Shown here piece by piece: positions 1-6,159 of a stretch of 10,624 nucleotides of DNA; position 1 is the stretch's first letter; every line of letters begins with the position of its first letter. The DNA comes from Clostridia bacterium. GTDB lineage: Bacteria > Bacillota > Clostridia > Oscillospirales > CAG-272. The stretch spans positions 1 through 10,624 of the forward strand of contig JAFWWR010000098.1 in NCBI GenBank assembly GCA_017518025.1, in the 5' to 3' direction. A model generated the notes under the pieces. That model saw only the letters and a program-made list of their open reading frames with translations. It made no database searches and was not told the DNA's origin. The translations under genes and the position numbers were made by a program.

Positions 1-1
1 G

Positions 2-472
2 GTACTGCTCATCGTCAATACGGCGACGGGATGCGGATTCACGCCCCATTACGATCCGCTGGAGGCGATGTACAAGGATCTGCGTGACAAGGGCTTCGAG
101 ATCCTCGATTTCCCGTCCAATCAGTTCGCCGGGCAGGCGCCGGGCAGCGACGACGAGATCCACGAGTTCTGCACGCTGAAATTCGGCACGGAATTCCCGC
201 AGTTCGCGAAGATCGACGTCAACGGCGAGACCGCCGATCCGCTGTTCGCGTATCTCGCTTCCGAGATGCCGTTCAAGGGCTTCGGCAAAGGACTGAAAAA
301 CGCCGCGCTGAACAAGTTCGCGAAGATGAACAACAAGAAGTTCGGCGACAAGACTTATATCGGCTGGAACTTCACTAAATTCCTCGTGGACCGCGACGGC
401 AAGGTGATCGCCCGCTTCGAGCCCACCGTCGACATGAAAAAGGTAAGAGAAGCCGTTGAAGCGGCTCTGTGA
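2..472 (+). CDS. Glutathione peroxidase family protein (5'-truncated by window edge)
   Basis: This is a thiol peroxidase of the glutathione peroxidase (GPx/BtuE) family, which reduces hydrogen peroxide and organic hydroperoxides in the cytoplasm. Bacterial Cys-type members usually take electrons from thioredoxin rather than glutathione. The frame is open from base 2 and gives 156 visible residues; the family is about 160-180 long, so roughly 20 N-terminal residues lie outside the window. The peroxidatic cysteine is in NTATGCGFTPHY (visible residue 11). The catalytic Gln is in FPSNQFAGQAPG (visible Gln45), and Trp122-Asn123 in GWNFTKF complete the tetrad. Cys57 in HEFCTLKF sits where the resolving cysteine of thioredoxin-dependent members lies. 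An internal ATG at 68 is not the start, because the catalytic cysteine is upstream of it. The gene heads the visible operon, 41 bases before the flavin reductase-like gene. The family is clear; the electron donor is inferred. Confidence 0.93.
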   Translation, partial: VLLIVNTATGCGFTPHYDPLEAMYKDLRDKGFEILDFPSNQFAGQAPGSDDEIHEFCTLKFGTEFPQFAKIDVNGETADPLFAYLASEMPFKGFGKGLKNAALNKFAKMNNKKFGDKTYIGWNFTKFLVDRDGKVIARFEPTVDMKKVREAVEAAL

Positions 473-513
473 GAAGACCTTAAAAGCAAATTCGGAAATA
501 AAGGAGAACGACA

Positions 514-1077
514 ATGAAAAAACAGATCAGAACGACAGAAGCGATTTTCCCGATGCCCGTGCTGCTCATTTCCACCTTCAACGGGGACGGCACCGTCGAC
601 GTGATGAACGCCGCGTGGGGGACCATGCTCGACCGGGACGTGGTCGCGCTCAATCTCTCCGAAACGCACACCACCGTGAAGAACATCAAAGCTCGCAAGG
701 GCTTCGTCGTCCATATCGCCGACGCAAAACACGTCGTCGAGGCGGACTGGTTCGGCTGCGTGCACGGAGAAAAAGAACCCGATAAATTCAAAAAGTCGGG
801 ATTGACCTACGAAAGATCCGAAGTGGTCGACGCCCCGGTCATAAACGAGCTGCCCGTCGCCCTTGAATGCGAATTCGTGGAATATCAGAACGACGCGACG
901 GGCATCGGAGTGATCGGAAAGGTACTGCGGTCCTCGGTGGAGGAGGCGTACCTCAGGAACGGCAAGGTGGACGTCGATGCTCTCGAAGCCATCGCTTTCG
1001 ATCCCTACACCCACGGCTATTACAAGGTGGGCGGAAGAGTCGGCGACGCCTTCAGGGACGGACTGGCGCTCAAATGA
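514..1077 (+). CDS. Flavin reductase-like (FMN-binding split-barrel) protein
   Basis: This 187-residue protein matches the flavin reductase-like domain family, whose members bind FMN in a split beta-barrel and either reduce free flavin with NAD(P)H or act as small flavoprotein electron carriers. The N-terminal stretch PMPVLLISTFNGDGTVDVMNAAWG (residues about 14-37) is the typical first part of the domain. LNLSETHTTVKNI and GFVVHIADAKHVVEADWFG follow in the expected order. No signal peptide or membrane segment is visible, so the protein is probably cytoplasmic. The start is supported by AAGGAG at 501-506. The stop overlaps the ATG of the next gene (ATGA), which suggests translational coupling. 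Its place between a peroxidase and a rubredoxin fusion fits a redox role, but the substrate and partner cannot be read from the sequence. Confidence 0.88.
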   Translation: MKKQIRTTEAIFPMPVLLISTFNGDGTVDVMNAAWGTMLDRDVVALNLSETHTTVKNIKARKGFVVHIADAKHVVEADWFGCVHGEKEPDKFKKSGLTYERSEVVDAPVINELPVALECEFVEYQNDATGIGVIGKVLRSSVEEAYLRNGKVDVDALEAIAFDPYTHGYYKVGGRVGDAFRDGLALK

Positions 1078-1745
1078 AATACGGAGAGACGGCGTTTGAC
1101 GTCCTGTACCTGCTTTTTGCGATAATAAGCGGCGTCGTTATTCTCGTCAGGGCAAAAGACCGTGCCGGACGGCTGATGGGATCTGCCGCGCTGATCCTCG
1201 GATGCGGCGACGCGTTCCATCTCGTACCGCGTGTGCTAAAACTTTTTATCGACGCTGACTTTACAGCGGCGCTGGGGATCGGGAAGCTGATCACGTCCGT
1301 GACGATGACGGTCTTTTACGTCCTGCTTTATTACGTCATGCTTGAGTACTACCGTGGGACTGAGAGCAGGGGCGTGACCGCGGCGGTGTGGGCGCTCGCC
1401 GCGCTCCGGATCGTTCTCTGCGCCTTTCCGCAGAACGGCTGGCTCGAAAACAGTTCCGGCGTGACGTGGGGCGTTATCCGCAACGTGCCCTTCGTCGCGC
1501 TGGGCGCGGTCGTTTGTTTCCTTTATTTCGGAAAAAGGAATGAGGACCGTCTTTTCAGACCTGTGTGGATCTATATCCTGCTGTCGTTTGCATTCTACGT
1601 TCCCGTGGCCGTCGGGGCCGGATCCGTTCCGACGCTCGGAATGCTGATGCTGCCCAAGACAGTTTGCTACGTTCTCCTGATCGTCGTGTTCCTGCGTTCC
1701 GTTCTGAAGCGCGGATGCGGCGAGACGGACTGCCCCGAAAAATAA
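1074..1745 (+). CDS. Polytopic membrane protein of unknown function
   Basis: I do not recognise this 223-residue protein. It has about seven hydrophobic segments, near residues 8-26, 33-52, 65-90, 98-117, 131-152, 160-182 and 187-208, separated by short charged loops such as RAKDRAGR and GKRNEDRLFR. It is therefore an integral membrane protein with almost no soluble domain. It ends in a short hydrophilic tail with two cysteines. The frame is open further upstream to 867, but that part only shadows the flavin reductase gene. The ATG at 1074 overlaps the previous stop by four bases, as expected for a coupled operon start, so I chose it. Its place within a redox operon hints at a membrane partner, but there is no visible haem or metal motif to support one. 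Confidence 0.8.
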   Translation: MKYGETAFDVLYLLFAIISGVVILVRAKDRAGRLMGSAALILGCGDAFHLVPRVLKLFIDADFTAALGIGKLITSVTMTVFYVLLYYVMLEYYRGTESRGVTAAVWALAALRIVLCAFPQNGWLENSSGVTWGVIRNVPFVALGAVVCFLYFGKRNEDRLFRPVWIYILLSFAFYVPVAVGAGSVPTLGMLMLPKTVCYVLLIVVFLRSVLKRGCGETDCPEK

Positions 1746-1770
1746 TGAAAAATAATAAGGAAAAAAACCG

Positions 1771-1953
1771 ATGAAAGAAAAGGAACTTATCTTAGATGCA
1801 ATGAAAAAGGCGGGGGAAGCGCTTAATGCCGGAAAGATCGCCGAACTGACCGGACTCGACAGAAAAACCGTAGACAAAGCCATGGCGGAGATGAAAAAAG
1901 ACGGCTCTATCATCTCGCCTGTCCGCTGCAAATGGGAGCCGGCGCAGAAATAA
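1771..1953 (+). CDS. Small winged-helix / MarR-like DNA-binding protein (60 aa)
   Basis: This very small protein (60 residues) is essentially a single winged helix-turn-helix. An initial helix (KELILDAMKKAG) is followed by the HTH pair ALNAGKIAELTGLDRKTVDKAMAEMKKDG and a short wing, SIISPVRCKWEPAQK. The pattern 'IAELTGLDRKTVDKAMAEM' is the usual helix-turn-recognition-helix spacing of MarR/ArsR-like folds. There is no effector domain. One cysteine, in the wing (PVRCKW), could in principle sense redox state, but this is speculation. An AAGG-containing site lies about ten bases upstream of the ATG. It lies 25 bases after the membrane protein gene and 24 bases before the MBL-rubredoxin gene, so it is probably co-transcribed with them and may regulate the operon. 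Confidence 0.82.
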   Translation: MKEKELILDAMKKAGEALNAGKIAELTGLDRKTVDKAMAEMKKDGSIISPVRCKWEPAQK

Positions 1954-1977
1954 ACCGTATTGAACCGGAGGAAAAAA

Positions 1978-2919
1978 ATGATAATCAAAGCAGTCAAATT
2001 CAGAAAAGACGGGTTTTATACTCAGCCGTTCGCCTTCGGAGGCGAAGAAGGCATGGACAAATTCGATCCGCAGGTGCGCTATCGCGGCAGTCTGCAGAAT
2101 TATCTGATCGACACGGGGGACGAAGTGATCCTTGTCGACACGGGACTCCCCGCGGGCACGCCGGAGGAGGCGCCGGACGAAAAAAGTCTCGCCTTCACCG
2201 GAAAGGACGTCTGCAGCTATATGGAGGCCCTCGCCGCGCTGGGCTATAAGCAGGAGCAGGTCACGAAGATCCTTCTGACCCACAAGCATGCCGACCACTC
2301 GGGAGAGCTCCGTTCCTTCCCGAACGCGAAGATCTACGTCGGCGCGGAAGAGACGGCGGCGGACGAACTGCGGGGGCTCGGGAACGTCATCCCCGTCAGT
2401 TTCACCGACGGCGCGTATTACAATTTCCCGGAGAGCCAGAGGATATCCGACGGCGTTTATTTCGTCAAAGCCAAAGGACACACACTCGGAAACAGCATCG
2501 TTATCGCGGAGTGCGACGGCCTGTTCTATATGCTCCACGGAGATATCACCTACGTGGACGAGGCGCTGTATGAAAACAAGCTCTCGGTGGTGTTCGAGGA
2601 TCTCCCGGCGGCGCGTGAGACCCTTGACCGCGTCCGCGATTTCGTGCGCGAGCATCCGACGGTATACTGCGGGACGCATACGCCTCAGGGATACGAAAAT
2701 CTCGAAGCAAAGCGCGTGATGGATCTCGACCGTCCGGTCCCGACAGTTCTCGCCGAGGCGGACTTCAGCGCAAATGAGGCGAGCGGCAAATACGTCTGCT
2801 CCGTCTGCGGATACGTTTACGATCCAGCCGAGCACGGCGGCGTAGCGTTCGAGGATCTTCCCGACGACTGGAAGTGCCCGCGCTGCAAGCAGCCGAAGGA
2901 GAAGTTCAACAGAGCGTGA
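1978..2919 (+). CDS. MBL-fold metallo-hydrolase with C-terminal rubredoxin domain
   Basis: This 313-residue protein has two domains. Residues 1 to about 255 are a metallo-beta-lactamase fold. It carries the metal signature THKHADH (His102, His104, Asp106, His107), a further His168 in GHTLGNS, the bridging Asp189 in LHGDITY and His234 in CGTHTPQG, so the complete two-metal site of the hydrolase type is present. Residues about 270-313 are a rubredoxin with two CxxC knuckles (Cys274/Cys277 in YVCSVCGYVYDP and Cys300/Cys303 in WKCPRCKQ) that would hold one iron. There is no flavodoxin domain between them, unlike oxygen-reducing flavodiiron proteins with rubredoxin tails. The HxHxDH motif also differs from the HxExDH of those enzymes. 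The ATG at 1978 follows GGAGG at 1967-1971; a TTG at 1960 is in frame but lies before that site. The fold is certain, the substrate unknown. It is the last gene before the operon terminator. Confidence 0.93.
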   Translation: MIIKAVKFRKDGFYTQPFAFGGEEGMDKFDPQVRYRGSLQNYLIDTGDEVILVDTGLPAGTPEEAPDEKSLAFTGKDVCSYMEALAALGYKQEQVTKILLTHKHADHSGELRSFPNAKIYVGAEETAADELRGLGNVIPVSFTDGAYYNFPESQRISDGVYFVKAKGHTLGNSIVIAECDGLFYMLHGDITYVDEALYENKLSVVFEDLPAARETLDRVRDFVREHPTVYCGTHTPQGYENLEAKRVMDLDRPVPTVLAEADFSANEASGKYVCSVCGYVYDPAEHGGVAFEDLPDDWKCPRCKQPKEKFNRA

Positions 2920-2948
2920 TCCCGGCAAGAGATCAGCAAAAAAACACG

Positions 2949-2989
2949 AAAATCCCCGATCTCATCGGAAAGAGGCCGGGGATTTTTCT
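2949..2989 (+). terminator. Rho-independent terminator of the redox operon
   Basis: The arm AAAATCCCCG (2949-2958) pairs perfectly over ten bases with CGGGGATTTT (2977-2986). The 18-base loop can itself form a small CCGAT/ATCGG hairpin with the left arm. A T-rich run follows (TTTTTCTTT to about 2991). It lies 29 bases after the MBL-rubredoxin stop and directly before the next promoter. Confidence 0.9.
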
Positions 2990-3017
2990 TTACCTCGGCG
3001 GGGAAATATGGTACAAT
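2989..3017 (+). promoter_or_regulatory. Sigma-A-type promoter for the EamA transporter
   Basis: A -35-like TTTACC (2989-2994) and an extended -10 (TGG then TACAAT, 3012-3017) are separated by exactly 17 bases. The -35 overlaps the T-tract of the preceding terminator. The predicted transcription start lies near 3024, about 35 bases upstream of the GTG start codon. Confidence 0.7.
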
Positions 3018-3058
3018 AGATAAAAGAAAAATCGACAACCGGATCAAGAGGGCGCGCC

Positions 3059-3949
3059 GTGAACTCCGAATTCAAAAATTTTACCAAAATATTCATCACC
3101 GGATGCCTTTGGGGGACCATCGGACTGTTTGTAAAAATTATGGAAGGCCGCGGCTCCTCGTCATCGTATACGAGCTTCCTCAGACTGTTTTTCGGCTTCC
3201 TTCTGCTTGCCGTTCTGACTCTGGCCGTCGACGGACCGGGCGCCTTCAGGATCGGGCGGAAGACGCTGATCTCCTGCATCCTTCTCGGGATCGTCTGCCA
3301 GGGCACGTTCAATATACTTTACAGCACCTCCATAAGCATGAACGGCATGGCGGCAGGGTCGGTCCTTCTTTACACCGCGCCGGTGTTCACCACCTTCGCG
3401 TCGGTGCTGCTGTTCAAGGAAAAACTGGGCCCGCTCCAATGGATCGCCCTGCCGGTCAACGTGATCGGGTGTGCGCTCACCGCCACCGGCGGAGATTTCA
3501 GCGCCTCGTCCATTGCTCCGTTGGGGCTGCTGATCGGCGTCGGCGCGGGCTTCACTTACGCCATGACCGCCGTGTTCGGCAGGATAGCCATGCGGGAAAA
3601 GTCCTCTCCGTTTGCCGTGGCGACGTATAATCTCTTTTTCGGATGCGTCTTCATCGCCATCGCGCGCCGTCCCTGGCAGACCGTGGAGAGACCGTTCGAT
3701 CCCGGCGTCCTCGTTCCCGGGCTCCTTTTCGGCCTGATCGCGACGACGCTTGCCTACGCCTTCTATTTCAGCGGATTTGCGGGGATCACACAGACGAGCA
3801 GAGTCCCGGTGGTGGCGTCCGTGGAAGTGGTTGTCGCCACGGTCATCGGAGCCGCCGCGTTCCACGAAAACATGAACGCGGTCCGGATCGCCGGTATAGC
3901 CCTGGTCCTTCTTTCGATCCTGCTTTTCAGCGGGAAAAGAGACCCCTGA
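3059..3949 (+). CDS. EamA/DMT-superfamily transporter
   Basis: This 296-residue polytopic inner-membrane protein has the two tandem EamA repeats, about ten transmembrane helices in all, of the drug/metabolite transporter superfamily. Members export or import amino acids, nucleosides and other small metabolites; the substrate cannot be predicted. The first repeat starts at ITGCLWGTIGLFVKIMEGRG and includes LRLFFGFLLLAVL, and the end of that half has VLLYTAPVFTTFASVLLFKEKLGP. The second repeat begins near GLLIGVGAGFTYAMTAVFGR and ends with VPVVASVEVVVATVIGAAAFHENM and a final helix. The start codon is GTG at 3059 with a modest site, AAGAGGG (3046-3052), upstream. No ATG in a suitable position competes. 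It has its own promoter, and its stop lies only nine bases before a promoter-like core for the following gene, so it is probably largely monocistronic. Confidence 0.92.
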   Translation: MNSEFKNFTKIFITGCLWGTIGLFVKIMEGRGSSSSYTSFLRLFFGFLLLAVLTLAVDGPGAFRIGRKTLISCILLGIVCQGTFNILYSTSISMNGMAAGSVLLYTAPVFTTFASVLLFKEKLGPLQWIALPVNVIGCALTATGGDFSASSIAPLGLLIGVGAGFTYAMTAVFGRIAMREKSSPFAVATYNLFFGCVFIAIARRPWQTVERPFDPGVLVPGLLFGLIATTLAYAFYFSGFAGITQTSRVPVVASVEVVVATVIGAAAFHENMNAVRIAGIALVLLSILLFSGKRDP

Positions 3950-3957
3950 CGGGGCGG

Positions 3958-3979
3958 AAATATGGTACGATAGATAAAA
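3958..3979 (+). promoter_or_regulatory. Promoter core (extended -10) for the SGNH lipoprotein
   Basis: An extended -10 (TGG then TACGAT, 3966-3971) lies within a 22-base block that differs by a single base from the block at 3004-3025 upstream of the transporter. No good -35 is seen at 17 bases; a weak CTGACG (3946-3951) is 14 bases upstream, overlapping the transporter's stop codon. The extended -10 may compensate. Confidence 0.5.
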
Positions 3980-4018
3980 CATCTGTATTTGATGATAAGA
4001 AACGTGAAAGGATATATA

Positions 4019-4966
4019 ATGATGCGATCGATCTACCGTCACCGGTCCGCCGTCCGGCTTTTGCCCCTTGCCGCCCTGCTTGCGGCGTCGCTTTTGATTT
4101 TTACTTCATGCCGCTTTCCGGGATCGACCCCCGCCGTCTCGGAGCCGGAGGAGATCACAGAGCCGGAGAAGGTCCCGGATCCGACGGAGACCGCCGCGCA
4201 GACGGAGCCCCCGGAGACCGTTCCTGCGGAGACGGCTCCCTCCGCAGACCGTACGGCGGAGGAGATCTATCTCATGCACGGTGAGCTGACTCCGGTCAAT
4301 TACGATTCGCCGGCGCTGCTGCCGCGAACGGAGGACGCCGGCCAAAGTTACGTCGACAACATCACGTTTTTGTGCGATTCGCCGTTCTACTGGCTGAAGC
4401 TTTACGGCCTGCTCTCGGGCGGTTATGACACGACGCAGATCTGGACGGGCCCGGAGGGCACCATGACGCTGGGATTTTTGCGCGGGTTCCGAATACTTGA
4501 TCCCGTCGACAACGAGCTGCGCACCATCTCCGAGACCGCCGCGCTGCGCCGGCCGCCCATGATGCTGATAGCCGTGGGTATCAACGGAGTCGCGCTATGG
4601 GACGAGGAGGAGTTCAAGGCGGAATACGTCTGGCTGATCGACGAGATCAGACAGGCGAGCCCCGACACCGAGATCCTCCTGCAGTCGATCCTGCCCATCG
4701 CGCCGACTTACGCCCACTGGGGCATGATCACCAACGCGTCCATTACCGCCGCCAACGCGTGGATCCTGGAGGTTGCCGAAGAATGCGGTCTCCATTATCT
4801 CGACACCTTCTCCGTGCTCGTGGGGGAGGACGGGAACATCCGCCCCGAGCTCGTGCGGGACGACGGACTGCACGCCAACGACGAGGGACTGAAACTGGCG
4901 CTCGAATATATCCGCACCCACGCCTATATCACCGCGGAAGAGAGCGGGGACGGCTCGGGCTCGTGA
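4019..4966 (+). CDS. Putative SGNH/GDSL-type hydrolase lipoprotein with CDS instead of GDS
   Basis: This 315-residue secreted lipoprotein has a signal segment (residues 14-30, LLPLAALLAASLLIFTS) ending at Cys31 in a lipobox-like IFTSC. An acidic Pro/Glu/Thr linker (about 35-85) follows and should reach through the wall. The rest resembles the SGNH hydrolase fold of esterases and acetylhydrolases. Block I is ITFLCDSPFYWL (Ser121), block III AVGINGV (Gly187, Asn189), and block V DDGLHANDEG (Asp282, His285). All four namesake catalytic residues therefore have a candidate, but the Gly before Asp-Ser is Cys119. The start is ATG 4019 with AAAGGA at 4007-4012; an in-frame ATG at 3989 lies before that site. 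A likely role is deacylation of a cell-wall or dietary glycan, which is inference from the family. The next gene follows 79 bases later. Confidence 0.83.
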   Translation: MMRSIYRHRSAVRLLPLAALLAASLLIFTSCRFPGSTPAVSEPEEITEPEKVPDPTETAAQTEPPETVPAETAPSADRTAEEIYLMHGELTPVNYDSPALLPRTEDAGQSYVDNITFLCDSPFYWLKLYGLLSGGYDTTQIWTGPEGTMTLGFLRGFRILDPVDNELRTISETAALRRPPMMLIAVGINGVALWDEEEFKAEYVWLIDEIRQASPDTEILLQSILPIAPTYAHWGMITNASITAANAWILEVAEECGLHYLDTFSVLVGEDGNIRPELVRDDGLHANDEGLKLALEYIRTHAYITAEESGDGSGS

Positions 4967-5009
4967 AAAACATACCGCAAAACGCGGGAATAAAGGAATA
5001 CGCAAAAAA

Positions 5010-5029
5010 GATCCCGGCAGACCGGGATC
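5010..5029 (+). promoter_or_regulatory. Perfect 8-bp hairpin in the leader of the dehydrogenase gene
   Basis: GATCCCGG (5010-5017) pairs perfectly with CCGGGATC (5022-5029) across the loop CAGA, four bases upstream of the GGAGG site (5033-5037). It has no T-tract, so it is not a typical terminator. It could stabilise the 5' end of the mRNA, mark a processing site or be a protein operator. Nothing in the sequence decides between these. Confidence 0.55.
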
Positions 5030-5045
5030 GACGGAGGAAAACCAT

Positions 5046-6089
5046 ATGGAAGGATCAACTGTAAAAGTCGCGTTTTACGATACTAAGCCCTACGACAGGC
5101 CATCTTTCGAACGCTTTGGCGGACAGCAGGGCGTTCAGTTCCGTTTTCTTGAGGCGAAACTGAACGAAGATACCTGCTCCCTCGCCGAGGGATGCGACGC
5201 GGTGTGCGTTTTCGTCAACGACGACGTCAGTTCAAACGTGATCGGGAAGCTGTACGAAAAAGGCGTGAAGGTTATCGCTTTGCGGTCGGCAGGGTACAAC
5301 AACGTGGACGTTCGCGCCGCGTTCGGCAAGATCCACGTGGTCCACGTCCCCGCGTATTCGCCCTACGCCGTCGCGGAGCACGCCGCGGCGCTGCTTCTCA
5401 CTTCGGTGAGGCGGATCCACAAGGCGTACAACCGGACGCGGGACTTCAATTTTTCACTGAACGGGCTGACCGGGTTCGATCTGCACGGCAAGACTGTCGG
5501 CGTTATCGGCACCGGAAAGATCGGGCGCATTTTCATCGATATCTGCCGTGGGTTCGGCATGAGGGTGATCGCATACGACCTTTATCCCTCGGAGGGGATC
5601 GATTACGTCTCCCTTGACACGCTTTTCGCCGAAAGCGACGTCATCTCTCTGCACTGTCCCCTGAACGACGACACGAAGCACATGATCGACGGCGCCGCCA
5701 TTGAAAAAATGAAGAAGAACGTGGTCGTCATCAATACCTCGCGCGGTGCGCTGATCGACGCGGAGGCGCTTCTTGAGGGGATAAAATCCCGTAAGATCGG
5801 GGCGGCGTGCCTTGACGTTTACGAGGAGGAGGCCGACGTGTTCTTTGAAGACCGGTCAGGCCACATTATGGACGACGATCTTCTCTCGCGGCTGATCTCA
5901 ATGCCCAACGTGATCGTCACGTCTCACCAGGCGTTCCTGACCGCGGAGGCGCTGGACATTATCGCCGTAACGACGGTGAACAATATTCTTTCTTATTTCA
6001 GAAACGACGGGCTCTGCGACAATGAGCTGTGCTACCGCTGCGGAAATATTGAAAAGTGCAGAAGCGAACGCAGGGAAAAATGTTTCTGA
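5046..6089 (+). CDS. ldhA: D-lactate dehydrogenase (D-2-hydroxyacid dehydrogenase family)
   Basis: This cytoplasmic NAD-dependent enzyme probably reduces pyruvate to D-lactate during fermentation. It has 347 residues, slightly longer than the usual 330. Landmarks, in order, are the YDTKPYD start typical of D-LDH, LRSAGYNNVD, and PAYSPYAVAEHA. The dinucleotide-binding motif is VIGTGKIGR (Gly155, Gly157, Gly160). The catalytic set is Arg233 in INTSRGALID, Glu262 in LDVYEEEAD and His294 in TSHQAF; its spacing matches the known D-LDH triad. Asp257 is also conserved. Other D-2-hydroxyacids are possible substrates. The start ATG 5046 follows GGAGG (5033-5037). The oddity is the end: after DNEL, where homologues stop, about 20 residues are added, and the last 24 residues contain five cysteines (spacings CX4CX2CX5CX7C). 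The stop precedes the inverted-repeat element by 24 bases. Confidence 0.92.
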   Translation: MEGSTVKVAFYDTKPYDRPSFERFGGQQGVQFRFLEAKLNEDTCSLAEGCDAVCVFVNDDVSSNVIGKLYEKGVKVIALRSAGYNNVDVRAAFGKIHVVHVPAYSPYAVAEHAAALLLTSVRRIHKAYNRTRDFNFSLNGLTGFDLHGKTVGVIGTGKIGRIFIDICRGFGMRVIAYDLYPSEGIDYVSLDTLFAESDVISLHCPLNDDTKHMIDGAAIEKMKKNVVVINTSRGALIDAEALLEGIKSRKIGAACLDVYEEEADVFFEDRSGHIMDDDLLSRLISMPNVIVTSHQAFLTAEALDIIAVTTVNNILSYFRNDGLCDNELCYRCGNIEKCRSERREKCF

Positions 6090-6113
6090 CGACCGTGCCG
6101 GGCGGGAGCGATA

Positions 6114-6153
6114 AAAAGGGCGGGCTCTCTGCCGACTGTTCTAAAGGACAGTC
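6114..6153 (+). repeat. Left terminal inverted repeat
   Basis: This is the left copy of the 40-base imperfect inverted repeat. Bases 6114-6125 pair with 6472-6483, and 6140-6153 pair with 6444-6457, both without mismatch. It also contains a private hairpin that the right copy lacks: GCCGACTGT (6131-6139) pairs with ACAGTCGGC (6148-6156) around an 8-base loop. Confidence 0.8.
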
Positions 6154-6159
6154 GGCAAC

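Noticed and set aside
867..1073. Upstream extension of the membrane protein frame to 867
   Set aside because: That part lies in another frame of the flavin reductase gene, is arginine-rich and hydrophilic, and the ATG at 1074 with a 4-base overlap is the natural start.
1978..2919. Identification as a flavodiiron (rubredoxin:oxygen) oxidoreductase
   Set aside because: The metal motif is HxHxDH rather than HxExDH, and there is no flavodoxin domain between the MBL and rubredoxin parts.
1792..2928. Long minus-strand open frame of 378 codons opposite the MBL-rubredoxin gene
   Set aside because: It is antisense to two clearly recognisable genes, has no ribosome site and resembles no known protein.
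6112..6113. TA target duplication that would place the element with Tc1/mariner-type MITEs
   Set aside because: TA precedes the left end, but the right end is followed by GA, so no duplication is seen.
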